From JAUIAI01 sp049680625 (lineage in GTDB: Bacteria > Pseudomonadota > Gammaproteobacteria > Burkholderiales > Burkholderiaceae_E), in NCBI GenBank assembly GCA_049680625.1, contig JBAUID010000124.1, forward strand, positions 1 through 21,868: a stretch of DNA of 21,868 bases. The letters are read 5' to 3'. The notes below the pieces were generated by a model. The model ran no database searches. It saw only the letters and a program-made list of their open reading frames with translations, and was not told where the DNA came from. Position numbers and translations under genes: made by a program. This document shows, in pieces, positions 8,443 to 15,768 of the stretch. Position 1 is the stretch's first letter, and the number at the start of each line of letters is the position of its first letter.

Positions 8443-8458
8443 ATGGCGAGTGTGCCAT
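8443..8458. other. Small stem-loop after tyrA
   Basis: ATGGC (8443-8447) can pair with GCCAT (8454-8458), and outer GGCC bases could extend the stem with a bulge. It lies between the tyrA stop and the main terminator, so it may protect the 3' end of the message. It is short and could be chance. Confidence 0.35.
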
Positions 8459-8471
8459 AGGGCCGAAATAC

Positions 8472-8506
8472 AAAAAAAGCTCACGCTGGTTTGGCGAGAG
8501 CTTTTT
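8472..8506. terminator. Bidirectional terminator between tyrA and the facing unknown gene
   Basis: The stem pairs AAAAAGCTC (8474-8482) with GAGCTTTTT (8498-8506), and CGC/GCG pairs extend it inwards past one A-A mismatch around a short loop. A runs on the left and T runs on the right give a U tract in both directions. It lies 46 bp after the tyrA stop and 19 bp after the stop of the minus-strand gene, so one element can end both converging transcripts. Confidence 0.88.
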
Positions 8507-8524
8507 CAGTGCAAAATTATGCGC

Positions 8525-8944
8525 TTATCGCATCGTATTCAAACCGCCTTTGGGGTCGAGTAAATGTTTTGCATCGGGTTGCAAGACTTCAAAGTAATAG
8601 TCTTTAAGTGCATGAACTTCGCGTATGGCGGCGAACGGGAAACCTTTTCGGCTTCCGCGGTCGTCAACCATCAGACCGGAGAAAAGCTTATGCACTTGTC
8701 GCGGCGATTCCCATGCGCGATGAATTTGTTCGAGAATGTGCGGGAATTTACACCGCAGCGCCGTCGGTTTTACTTTGTCAGGGAGTGTCGAGTACCAATG
8801 CTCTGTGGCGCGGCGCATTTCGGGTAGCGGCGTGTTGTTTTCATTGGTGACCAGTTCTTTTGCCCGGGAGTCAGGTACGACCTGGGATTCGTCGAGAATC
8901 TCCATCGTTCTCTTTTGGTCAAACCATTCGTATGCGCTGCCCAT
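8525..8944 (-). CDS. Conserved-type hypothetical protein, function unknown
   Basis: I do not recognise this 139-residue protein with confidence. It has no signal peptide or membrane segment, so it is probably cytosolic. The first 45 residues look flexible and polar. The rest (about 46-125) looks helical and has a striking basic-aromatic stretch, with VDDRGSRKGFPF at 93-104 and LKDYYFEVL following. Its faint likeness to short uncharacterised beta/gammaproteobacterial proteins with a D-R-G-x-R-x-G-F-P motif is from memory only. That it is a real gene is supported by a strong AGGAG five bases before the ATG, a terminator after the stop and sensible composition. It sits on the opposite strand between tyrA and aroA, divergent from aroA. 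Confidence 0.75.
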   Translation of the reverse strand: MGSAYEWFDQKRTMEILDESQVVPDSRAKELVTNENNTPLPEMRRATEHWYSTLPDKVKPTALRCKFPHILEQIHRAWESPRQVHKLFSGLMVDDRGSRKGFPFAAIREVHALKDYYFEVLQPDAKHLLDPKGGLNTMR

Positions 8945-8949
8945 TGCGG

Positions 8950-8954
8950 CTCCT
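8950..8954 (-). promoter_or_regulatory. Ribosome binding site of the unknown gene between tyrA and aroA
   Basis: AGGAG on the minus strand, five bases before the ATG ending at 8944. It is a main reason for accepting this opposite-strand frame as a gene. Confidence 0.8.
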
Positions 8955-9017
8955 AGTTAAAATGCCGGTGCAAATTCCATTTGTCGCCTGGGAATCCAGA
9001 GCGCCACTATTTGAATT

Positions 9018-9021
9018 GGAG
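9018..9021 (+). promoter_or_regulatory. Ribosome binding site supporting the GTG start of aroA
   Basis: GGAG lies five bases before the GTG at 9027. The alternative ATG at 9045 has only an A-rich stretch upstream, so this site favours the GTG. Confidence 0.6.
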
Positions 9022-9026
9022 CAGTT

Positions 9027-10364
9027 GTGGGTCTTAGAAAAAAGATGTTAGTCGCCAATGGCGGTAGTTGTCTGACCGGCGGTCTGAGAGTGCCTGGTGA
9101 TAAGTCGATTTCACACCGGTCAGTAATTCTCGGCGCGCTAGCAGATGGCGTGACCCGGGTCAGCGGGTTTCTTGCTGGTGAAGATGCCTTGTCGACTTGC
9201 CAGGTGTTCCGGGCGTTAGGTGTTCAAATTGACGGCCCGGTTGATGGTGGACTGACAATCCATGGGGTCGGGCTGCATGGCCTGACCGAGCCGTCGACTC
9301 ATCTGGACTGCGGCAACGCCGGCACAGGAATGCGCTTGTTAATCGGCCTATTGGCCGGGCAATCGTTTTCAAGCACCCTGATTGGCGACGAAAGCCTGAG
9401 CGGTCGGCCCATGGGCAGGGTTGCCAGGCCACTGATTGAGATGGGGGCCAATATCACAACAACCAACGGATTCCCGCCGGTTCACATTACCCCGGTGGAC
9501 TCATTAACTGGCCGGGACTACGTTATGCCGGTGGCCAGTGCGCAACTTAAATCGGCGCTTTTACTTGCGGGCCTGTATGCCCGCGGCATTACCCGGGTGA
9601 CTGAACCAGCGCCGAGCCGGGATCACACCGAACGTATGCTGGCTGGTTTTGGTGTCGTTACCAACCGCGATGGCGCTCAGATCAGTATTGCCAGTGGCCA
9701 GACACTGGTAGCCACCACAATTGATGTACCCGGCGATATTTCGTCGGCGGCCTTTTTTATGGTGGCCGCCAGCATTACGCCGGGTTCCGATATTACTTTG
9801 GAGCATGTTGGCGTCAATCCAACCCGGACCGGGGTGATCGAGATATTGCGTGCCATGGGGGCCGATATCTCTCTGTCAGCACAAAAAATCAGCGGGGGGG
9901 AGCCAGTCGCCGATATACGGGTGAAATATCGGCAGCTTACGGGAGTAGAAATTGCCCCTGGTTTGGTACCGCTTGCAATTGACGAGTTCCCGGTTATTTT
10001 CATTGCGGCGGCCTGTGCGATTGGCGAGACCCGCCTTAATGGCGCACAAGAATTGCGGGTCAAAGAGTCGGATCGGATAGCGGCCATGGCCCAGGGGATG
10101 ACCGCTTTAGGTATCAGCGTGCAGCCCACTGAAGATGGCATGCGGATTCCGGGCTTGGCCGACGCAACAGAACAAGCAGTTTTTAGTGGCGGGGAGGTGG
10201 ATTCGTTTGGTGACCACCGGATTGCAATGGCGTTTGCGGTTGCGTCGCTCCGGGCCGATGGGCCCGTACATATTGCAGATACTGCAAACGTGGCTACGTC
10301 ATTTCCGGGATTCTGCCAGGCAGCGAGTCAGCTTGGTTTGCTGGTCCACGAAGCACAGGGCTGA
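9027..10364 (+). CDS. aroA: 3-phosphoshikimate 1-carboxyvinyltransferase (EPSP synthase)
   Basis: EPSP synthase (445 residues) joins phosphoenolpyruvate to shikimate 3-phosphate, the sixth step of the shikimate pathway. Visible motifs are PGDKSISHR (K26), GNAGTGMR at 96-103, RPMGRV at 127-132, SAQLK at 171-175, RDHTE at 198-202, NPTR at 264-267, DEFP at 319-322 and KESDR at 346-350. GDK, SAQxK, RxHxE and NxTR are the four motifs described for class II EPSP synthases such as the Agrobacterium CP4 enzyme, so this is class II-like. Residue 99 is Gly, whereas CP4 has Ala, so intrinsic glyphosate tolerance is not predicted from this site. The GTG start is preferred on ribosome binding site grounds; ATG at 9045 is the alternative. 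The cmk gene follows after three bases. Confidence 0.97.
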   Translation: MGLRKKMLVANGGSCLTGGLRVPGDKSISHRSVILGALADGVTRVSGFLAGEDALSTCQVFRALGVQIDGPVDGGLTIHGVGLHGLTEPSTHLDCGNAGTGMRLLIGLLAGQSFSSTLIGDESLSGRPMGRVARPLIEMGANITTTNGFPPVHITPVDSLTGRDYVMPVASAQLKSALLLAGLYARGITRVTEPAPSRDHTERMLAGFGVVTNRDGAQISIASGQTLVATTIDVPGDISSAAFFMVAASITPGSDITLEHVGVNPTRTGVIEILRAMGADISLSAQKISGGEPVADIRVKYRQLTGVEIAPGLVPLAIDEFPVIFIAAACAIGETRLNGAQELRVKESDRIAAMAQGMTALGISVQPTEDGMRIPGLADATEQAVFSGGEVDSFGDHRIAMAFAVASLRADGPVHIADTANVATSFPGFCQAASQLGLLVHEAQG

Positions 10365-10367
10365 CGA

Positions 10368-11048
10368 ATGACAGACCAAGAACCGCCTCCAGTCGTGACC
10401 ATCGACGGGCCCACCGCATCAGGCAAAGGCGCGGTCGCACAGCGCCTTGCCCGACATCTTGGATGGGCTTACCTGGATTCTGGTGCGCTATATCGGCTGG
10501 TTGCGTTAATGGCGGCCAGAAAACGGTTGCAAATCAATGACGAAGCGGCCCTGGCTGATTTGGCTGCTCAGTTGCCGGTGCGTTTTGACGATGACCGAAT
10601 CGAATTGGCGGGTGAAGATGTCAGCCTGGCAATACGCGAACCCTCGGTTGGCAATTCGGCGTCCCGTATCGCGGTTTATCCGGCGGTTCGCGCCGCATTG
10701 TTGCAGCGTCAGAGGGACTTTCGGGTGCACCCGGGCCTGGTTGCTGACGGCCGGGATATGGCGACCGTTGTTTTTCCGGACGCGCCGCTAAAGGTGTACC
10801 TCACGGCAAGCGTCGAGATGAGGGCGAACAGACGGCATAAGCAGTTGATGGAAAAGGGCTTTTCAACTAAACTTAATGATATTCAGGCGGACATTGCCGT
10901 GCGTGATGAACGTGATGCCAATCGCGCTGTTGCCCCGCTACGGCCGTCTGAAGATTCCCGGATCATCGATTCAAGCAATGTGTCGCTCGAATCGGTTGTC
11001 AGTACCGTGTTGGACATGGTGCAAGAGCTTGGTCTGGCGAGCACTTAG
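10368..11048 (+). CDS. cmk: Cytidylate kinase (CMP kinase)
   Basis: This 226-residue P-loop kinase phosphorylates CMP and dCMP with ATP in the cytosol, feeding RNA and DNA synthesis and CTP-dependent lipid and LPS steps. The P-loop is GPTASGKG at 14-21; YLDSGALYR at 35-43 is the nucleotide-monophosphate motif, and DGRDMATVVFPDAPLKVYL further on matches the family core. The length matches E. coli Cmk (227). The ATG is three bases after the aroA stop, with AGGG upstream inside aroA, so the two genes are probably cotranscribed. The cmk-rpsA-ihfB order is conserved widely in gammaproteobacteria. Confidence 0.96.
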   Translation: MTDQEPPPVVTIDGPTASGKGAVAQRLARHLGWAYLDSGALYRLVALMAARKRLQINDEAALADLAAQLPVRFDDDRIELAGEDVSLAIREPSVGNSASRIAVYPAVRAALLQRQRDFRVHPGLVADGRDMATVVFPDAPLKVYLTASVEMRANRRHKQLMEKGFSTKLNDIQADIAVRDERDANRAVAPLRPSEDSRIIDSSNVSLESVVSTVLDMVQELGLAST

Positions 11049-11085
11049 TTTCTGATTTAGCTGTTGTTTAAATCCTAACTAACGT

Positions 11086-11100
11086 CGGCATATTTTGCCG
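11086..11100 (+). promoter_or_regulatory. Short hairpin in the rpsA upstream region
   Basis: CGGCA (11086-11090) pairs perfectly with TGCCG (11096-11100) around TATTT. It lies early in the 225-bp gap between cmk and the proposed rpsA start, in the stretch that would form the leader RNA. In E. coli, S1 represses its own translation through a structured initiation region, so a structured leader is plausible here. The hairpin itself is short and may be chance. Confidence 0.35.
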
Positions 11101-11273
11101 TGATGCTTGCAAGACAGCCCCGCCGGTGGCTAGCCGGCCTAATGCCTTTACTTATCTTAAGCAGGCCTTTCTGGTACGGCGTTACCGCTGGCCGGGATGG
11201 TCTATCGTTAGTAAAGGATTTTATTCACTCCGCTGACTCACGTCGGCGTGCCTTTAATTTTCGAGATACACAT

Positions 11274-13016
11274 TTGAATACTGCTGTCCAGGAAACTCCA
11301 ACTGAAAACAACTTGAATATCCCAGGTGCTTCAACCGGTGGTGAAAGTTTTGCCGCGATGTTTGAAGAGTCACTATCACGCCAGGAAATGCGTACCGGCG
11401 AGGTTATTACCGCCGAAGTGATTCTTATCGACCACAACTTTGTCGTGGTGAACGCGGGCCTTAAGTCCGAGAGCTTCATTCCAATTGAAGAGTTCCACGA
11501 TGATCGCGGACAACTCGATGTCAAAGAAGGCGATTTTGTATCAGTTGCAATTGACGCAATGGAAAACGGCTACGGTGAAACGCGGTTGTCGCGTGACCGG
11601 GCCAAGCGACTGGCTGCATGGTTGCATCTCGAGAAAGCCCTGGATAACGACGAACTAGTCGACGGAACAATCACTGGTAAGGTTAAAGGTGGTTTGACCG
11701 TCATGACAGCCGGAATCCGCGCCTTCCTGCCAGGCTCGCTGATCGATGTTCGTCCAATCAAAGACACGACGGCCTACGAAGGCCAGACGATGGAATTCAA
11801 GGTCATCAAGCTTGACCGCAAACGTAATAACGTTGTGCTGTCGCGCCGGGCTGTCATTGAGTTGTCGCTGGGTGAAGAGCGCGAAAAGCTGCTCGAAACG
11901 CTGCAGGAAGGCATTGAAATCAAGGGCATTGTTAAAAACATTACCGACTACGGTGCTTTTGTCGATTTGGGCGGTATTGACGGTTTGCTCCACATTACCG
12001 ACATGGCCTGGCGCCGGGTTCGTCACCCGAGTGAGGTTGTTCAGGTCGGAGACGAAATTACAGCCAAGGTGTTGAAGTTCGATCAAGACCGTAATCGGGT
12101 CTCTCTCGGAATCAAGCAGCTTGGTGATGACCCCTGGACCGGCATTTCCCGCCGTTATCCGCAAGGCACCCGAATGTTCGGAAAAGTGACCAACATTACA
12201 GACTATGGTTCCTTTATTGAAATTGAGCCGGGTATCGAAGGTCTGGTTCACGTTTCAGAAATGGACTGGACAAACAAAAACGTTAACCCGTCTAAGGTTG
12301 TTGCCCTCGGCGACGAAGTTGAAGTCATGGTTCTTGAAATCGACGAAGATCGTCGCCGAATTTCACTTGGTATGAAGCAGTGCCGGGCCAATCCATGGGA
12401 AGAGTTCTCCGATAACTACCGTAAAGGTGACAAGGTCAAAGGCACCATCAAGTCGATTACCGACTTTGGCGTGTTTGTTGGCTTGCCAGGCGGCATTGAT
12501 GGCCTGGTTCATTTGTCAGACCTGTCGTGGGCTGATCAGGGTGAAGAAGCGGTGCGAAACTTCAAGAAAGGTGATGAAGTCGAGGCTGCTGTTCTGGCGA
12601 TTGATACCGAACGTGAACGTATTTCACTTGGAATTAAGCAGCTTGATGGCGATCCGTTCAACAACTATGCTGCTACCTACGAGAAAGGCTCAACTGTTAC
12701 CGGCACAATTAAAGAAGTTGATGCCAAAGGTGCGACGATCGAACTCGGCGATGAGATAGAAGGTTATTTACGCGCTTCCGAAATCTCGCGCGACCGTGTT
12801 GAAGATGCTCGTAACCATCTGAATGCCGGCGATTCGATTGAGGCCATGATCATCAACGTTGATCGAAAATCGCGTGTTATCAGCTTGTCACTGAAAGCGA
12901 AAGATTCAGTTGAAACGGCCGAGGCAATTGAGCGCATGCAGGCTGAAACCGGGGCTTCCTCCGGTACGACTAATCTGGGTGCCTTGTTGCGGGCAAAGCT
13001 GGAAGGCGAAGAGTAA
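11274..13016 (+). CDS. rpsA: 30S ribosomal protein S1
   Basis: S1 binds mRNA on the small ribosomal subunit and helps start translation of messages with weak or structured leaders. Six S1 (OB-fold) domains are visible at about 41-107, 127-192, 213-281, 298-368, 385-455 and 472-542 of a 580-residue protein (E. coli has 557). The repeats ITDYGAFVDLGG and ITDYGSFIEIEPG are typical. The start is uncertain. The frame is open back to a GTG at 11100, but its first ~58 residues do not resemble S1. The nearest ATG (11358) would cut off ESFA, which matches the conserved S1 N-terminus. TTG at 11274 gives MNTAVQETPTEN and only a weak GAG upstream, much like the degenerate site of E. coli rpsA; TTG at 11313 is another choice. 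Confidence 0.93.
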   Translation: MNTAVQETPTENNLNIPGASTGGESFAAMFEESLSRQEMRTGEVITAEVILIDHNFVVVNAGLKSESFIPIEEFHDDRGQLDVKEGDFVSVAIDAMENGYGETRLSRDRAKRLAAWLHLEKALDNDELVDGTITGKVKGGLTVMTAGIRAFLPGSLIDVRPIKDTTAYEGQTMEFKVIKLDRKRNNVVLSRRAVIELSLGEEREKLLETLQEGIEIKGIVKNITDYGAFVDLGGIDGLLHITDMAWRRVRHPSEVVQVGDEITAKVLKFDQDRNRVSLGIKQLGDDPWTGISRRYPQGTRMFGKVTNITDYGSFIEIEPGIEGLVHVSEMDWTNKNVNPSKVVALGDEVEVMVLEIDEDRRRISLGMKQCRANPWEEFSDNYRKGDKVKGTIKSITDFGVFVGLPGGIDGLVHLSDLSWADQGEEAVRNFKKGDEVEAAVLAIDTERERISLGIKQLDGDPFNNYAATYEKGSTVTGTIKEVDAKGATIELGDEIEGYLRASEISRDRVEDARNHLNAGDSIEAMIINVDRKSRVISLSLKAKDSVETAEAIERMQAETGASSGTTNLGALLRAKLEGEE

Positions 13017-13029
13017 GAGTGACCCCAAT

Positions 13030-13057
13030 GCCGAACCCAATTTTAGTTGGGTTCGGC
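13030..13057 (+). terminator. Strong stem-loop between rpsA and ihfB (attenuator or processing site)
   Basis: GCCGAACCCAA (13030-13040) pairs perfectly over 11 bp with TTGGGTTCGGC (13047-13057) around a TTTTAG loop. It starts 14 bases after the rpsA stop. Only mixed sequence (TTGAAATCTTTG) follows, not a clear U run, so it may end transcription partially or shield the abundant rpsA message from 3' decay while letting some polymerase reach ihfB. Confidence 0.65.
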
Positions 13058-13083
13058 TTGAAATCTTTGTCGGATAGAAAGCT

Positions 13084-13392
13084 ATGTCAGAAGGGATGAC
13101 TCGTTCGCAGTTAATCAATCGGCTTGCGGAAAAATTTCCGCAATTGGTTGCGAAAGACGCAGAATTTGCGGTTCGCACGATTCTGGATGCCATGTCTGAT
13201 ACTCTTGCCGAAGGTAACCGGATCGAGATTCGCGGATTCGGCAGCTTCGCATTATCCCGGCGCCCCCCCAGGGTAGGTCGAAATCCTAAATCGGGTGAAA
13301 GCGTTTTGGTCCCGGAAAAGAGGGTGCCGCATTTTAAACCCGGTAAAAATCTGCGCGAGCGAGTTGATGCATGTGCCCGCGATAGCAATTGA
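13084..13392 (+). CDS. ihfB: Integration host factor subunit beta
   Basis: IHF-beta (102 residues) pairs with IHF-alpha to bend DNA sharply at specific sites in replication, recombination and transcription. The protein shows the N-terminal helices (MTRSQLINRLAEKFP), the core IEIRGFGSFAL, and the DNA-binding arm PPRVGRNPKSGE with the Pro that intercalates into DNA, then VPHFKPGKNLRERV. It follows E. coli IhfB closely. The ATG at 13084 has GATAGAAAG upstream. Starting at the internal ATG (13096) would match the usual MTKSELIERL start, but its AGAAGGG touches the codon with no spacing, so 13084 is preferred. The stop codon lies inside the first copy of a 16-bp tandem repeat. Confidence 0.95.
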   Translation: MSEGMTRSQLINRLAEKFPQLVAKDAEFAVRTILDAMSDTLAEGNRIEIRGFGSFALSRRPPRVGRNPKSGESVLVPEKRVPHFKPGKNLRERVDACARDSN

Positions 13393-13418
13393 CCCATTTG
13401 TTAATTGACCCATTGGTT
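13387..13418. repeat. 16-bp tandem duplication after ihfB
   Basis: AATTGACCCATTTGTT (13387-13402) is followed directly by AATTGACCCATTGGTT (13403-13418), with 15 of 16 bases identical. The first copy contains the ihfB stop codon. The start of the unit, AATTGACC, also occurs after the lapB and comEA-like stops. Confidence 0.8.
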
Positions 13419-13432
13419 TATTGAATCAGCAA

Positions 13433-13437
13433 GAAGG
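13433..13437 (+). promoter_or_regulatory. Ribosome binding site deciding the TTG start of lapA
   Basis: GAAGG within AAGAAGG lies five bases before the TTG at 13443. No ATG or GTG further upstream in the frame is better placed, so this site supports the unusual start. Confidence 0.65.
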
Positions 13438-13442
13438 TTGCT

Positions 13443-13859
13443 TTGCGCGTTGTTTCCATTGCTCTGACAATCCTGCTATTTCTGGTTGCCCTTGGCTTAG
13501 CACTGGTCAACACGCAACCGGCAGAATTGCGTTTTTTCCCTTTCGGCGAAGACGCTTTGCTGACCGCGCCATTAGTTGTCTGGTTGTGCGCTTTTTTTAT
13601 GCTGGGAGTTGCAGTTGGCTTGTTTGGTGCGATGCCTGCATGGATTCGCCTCCGTCTTCGAATCCGACGCGCCGAAAAGCAGCTCGAAGTCATGCGGGAC
13701 GCAGCGGCCAGGGCCGGCCTGACCGCAGGGGTGAATGCGGCAGGACAATCAGCTGAACAAGTGCTATCCCGACCGTCGGAATCAGCGAGATCGCCCGCTG
13801 GTAATCCGCGGTTACCACCGAACCAGCGTGTTCTTCCCGGAACACAAGGAAAACTGTGA
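13443..13859 (+). CDS. lapA: LPS assembly protein LapA (DUF1049 family)
   Basis: A small inner-membrane protein of 138 residues. Two hydrophobic segments (about 4-22 and 42-63) flank a short loop with NTQPAELRFFPFG, the usual LapA pattern, followed by a basic-acidic helix (IRLRLRIRRAEKQLEVMRD) and a flexible tail. In E. coli, LapA works with LapB to coordinate lipopolysaccharide synthesis and assembly. The tail (about 85-138) is longer than in the ~100-residue E. coli protein and of low complexity. The start is TTG. The stop is 24 bases before the lapB ATG, so the two genes are probably cotranscribed, as in E. coli. Confidence 0.85.
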   Translation: MRVVSIALTILLFLVALGLALVNTQPAELRFFPFGEDALLTAPLVVWLCAFFMLGVAVGLFGAMPAWIRLRLRIRRAEKQLEVMRDAAARAGLTAGVNAAGQSAEQVLSRPSESARSPAGNPRLPPNQRVLPGTQGKL

Positions 13860-13883
13860 CTAACCGCTTAACCGGCCAGCACT

Positions 13884-15074
13884 ATGTTTGTTGACGTCTG
13901 GTGGTTCATCTTATTACCCATATTATTTGGCCTGGGATGGTTTGCAGCCCGCCTCGATTCACGCATGGAACGTTCGTCAAACGAAGTACCCAGTGCTTAC
14001 TTTAAGGGCTTGAACTTCCTGTTGAATGAGCAACCGGATAAAGCGATTGACGCTTTCGTTGATGTGGTTCAGCTGGACCCCGAAACCACCGATGTTCATT
14101 TCGCGCTGGGTAATCTATTCCGGCGTCGCGGTGAAAACGAGCGTGCTATTCGAGTGCATAAGAACCTGGTTGATCGGGGGGATCTGGATGAGTCACAACG
14201 TGAGCACGCGTTGTTTGAACTTGGCCGTGACTACCTGAAAGCAGGCTTACTGGACCGGGCTGAAGATGCGTTTAACCGCCTTGAAGGTTCGCCGTATCGA
14301 GCTGCGGCCCTGGACCAGCGCTTGAAAATAGCGCAAATGGTCAGGGACTGGCCTCAGGCAATCGACCTTGCTGAGCAACTAGACCGCCAGCCCGGTGAGT
14401 CGCACCAGTCGGTTGTCGCCCATTTCTACTGTGAACAAGCGGCCGCCGTCGCTGCGACTGCCGATGTTAAGGAGCAAGCGGTTCCAGTCATTGCCGCGTC
14501 TGAGCTGCTTGCCAGGGCGATTGAAGCGGATCCGGCTCATATCCGGGCGCTTCTGATGCGAGGCGAGTTTGCATTAGCAAAAGGTGATGCGGCAGGTGCC
14601 ATTACGGCCTGGAATCGAGCGTTTGAGACGGCGCCTCGCTATGCAGCATTAGTCGCTGCGGACTGGCTTGAAGCGCATCGTCTGGAAGGTAGCCTGCCGG
14701 CCGGTATCAAGGTGCTGGAAGTAATCCAGGAGAAAGAGCCTTCAGTCGATGTATTAGGCGCCTTGTACAAAGCGATAATTGCGCAGCGAGGGGAGGCTGC
14801 AGCGATAAGTTATCTGACAGCGGCTTTGACCCGGCAGCCGTCCTTGCTGGGATACCACCAGCTGGTAGTGGCAAAAGGACAAAACTCAGAGGTTGGTCAG
14901 GGCACCGAGTTGGAGCTCGGTCGACAGATGATGAGTCGACAAGTCGACCGTCTATCCCGTTACCTGTGTGGCCATTGCGGCTTCAGTGCGCAGCGCTATT
15001 ACTGGCAGTGTCCGGGATGCACCCGCTGGGACTCATATTCGCCGCGCCGGGTTGAAGAGCTGGATCGGGACTAA
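13884..15074 (+). CDS. lapB: LPS assembly protein LapB (YciM), TPR protein with rubredoxin-like zinc site
   Basis: A 396-residue inner-membrane-anchored adaptor. In E. coli, LapB presents LpxC to the protease FtsH and so limits lipid A synthesis. The sequence shows an N-terminal transmembrane segment (about 4-21), then tetratricopeptide repeats from about 35 to 340 (for example YFKGLNFLLNEQPDKAIDAF), and a C-terminal rubredoxin-type metal knuckle with C362-x2-C365 and C376-x2-C379. Length and layout match E. coli LapB (389 residues). No good Shine-Dalgarno sequence precedes the ATG, which suggests coupling to lapA. In many gammaproteobacteria pyrF comes next, but here a ComEA-like gene follows. 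Confidence 0.93.
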   Translation: MFVDVWWFILLPILFGLGWFAARLDSRMERSSNEVPSAYFKGLNFLLNEQPDKAIDAFVDVVQLDPETTDVHFALGNLFRRRGENERAIRVHKNLVDRGDLDESQREHALFELGRDYLKAGLLDRAEDAFNRLEGSPYRAAALDQRLKIAQMVRDWPQAIDLAEQLDRQPGESHQSVVAHFYCEQAAAVAATADVKEQAVPVIAASELLARAIEADPAHIRALLMRGEFALAKGDAAGAITAWNRAFETAPRYAALVAADWLEAHRLEGSLPAGIKVLEVIQEKEPSVDVLGALYKAIIAQRGEAAAISYLTAALTRQPSLLGYHQLVVAKGQNSEVGQGTELELGRQMMSRQVDRLSRYLCGHCGFSAQRYYWQCPGCTRWDSYSPRRVEELDRD

Positions 15075-15152
15075 ACCTAATTGACCGTTGCTGACAATCC
15101 ATGAGCCGTTATGTGGCCAGGCGCGTCCTTTGCGTCTATTTGGCGGGCATTT

Positions 15153-15184
15153 TGCGATTGTTTTGTTTTCGCACGGTTTTTTTT
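15153..15184 (+). terminator. Possible weak terminator after lapB
   Basis: TGCGA (15153-15157) can pair with TCGCA (15169-15173) around an 11-base T-rich loop, followed by CGG and then eight T (15177-15184). The stem is short and the T run is separated by three bases, so activity is doubtful. It would divide lapAB from the next gene. Confidence 0.3.
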
Positions 15185-15273
15185 GCACCGAATTGGCGCT
15201 ACATTTATCCACCAGACTTTGGTGAACCTATTTCTTTTCGTGGCTTGCCACGTTATTTCCAAAAGGTGCATAG

Positions 15274-15768
15274 ATGAACAAATTTATTCGTTTTGTAACG
15301 GTAGCCCTGACGGCAATGTTTCTGTCCATGGGTGCGGCATTTGCCCTGGACATTAATAAGGCGACTCAAGATCAATTACAGGCTACTGAAGGCGTTGGTC
15401 CCGTGCTCGCTGAGCGAATCATCAAAGAGCGCAAGAAAGGCAGCTTTAAGTCAACTGCAGATTTGCAAGAGCGAGTAAACGGCGTTGGTCCGGTTCTTGC
15501 CGACCGTCTTGCTAAAGGCAGTGGCTTGAAGGCCGGTAAAACGACCGCCAAGGCTGATAAGCCAGCCTCATCGGCTAAGACGTCCACCTCGAAAGACAGC
15601 AAGTCAGCTGCGAAGACCGCTAAGGCTCCAGCCAAGGATTCCAAAAAGTCTGCTGAGAAAAAACCCAAAAAGCCAACTAACAAAGCCGCGAAAAAGCCAG
15701 CTGATTCAAAGGCCAAAGCTAAAGCTAAGGCAAAGAGTGCCAAGTCAGCAGTCGAATCGAAGTCATAG
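15274..15768 (+). CDS. Exported ComEA-like helix-hairpin-helix protein with lysine-rich histone-like tail
   Basis: A 164-residue protein with three parts. Residues 1-24 are a signal peptide (cleavage likely after AFA), so the protein is probably periplasmic. Residues 25-82 form a ComEA-type double helix-hairpin-helix domain, DINKATQDQLQ with EGVGPVLAERI (39-49) and NGVGPVLADRL (69-79), which binds DNA backbones without sequence preference. Residues 86-164 are about one third lysine with Ala, Ser and Pro, like eukaryotic histone H1 or bacterial AlgP/HctB-type tails. ComEA proteins pull incoming DNA across the envelope during natural transformation. Plain gammaproteobacterial ComEA-like proteins end near the second hairpin, so the tail is unusual. 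AAAAGGTG precedes the ATG with good spacing, and a strong terminator follows. Whether it acts in DNA uptake is inference. Confidence 0.88.
   Translation: MNKFIRFVTVALTAMFLSMGAAFALDINKATQDQLQATEGVGPVLAERIIKERKKGSFKSTADLQERVNGVGPVLADRLAKGSGLKAGKTTAKADKPASSAKTSTSKDSKSAAKTAKAPAKDSKKSAEKKPKKPTNKAAKKPADSKAKAKAKAKSAKSAVESKS

Noticed and set aside
11100..11273. N-terminal extension of S1 from the GTG at 11100
   Set aside because: The encoded residues are hydrophobic and arginine-rich, unlike any S1 N-terminus, and no ribosome binding site precedes the GTG. Leader RNA is more likely.
11655..12251. Minus-strand frame of 198 codons opposite rpsA
   Set aside because: Antisense to the conserved S1 repeats, so its open state follows from codon bias; no family resemblance.
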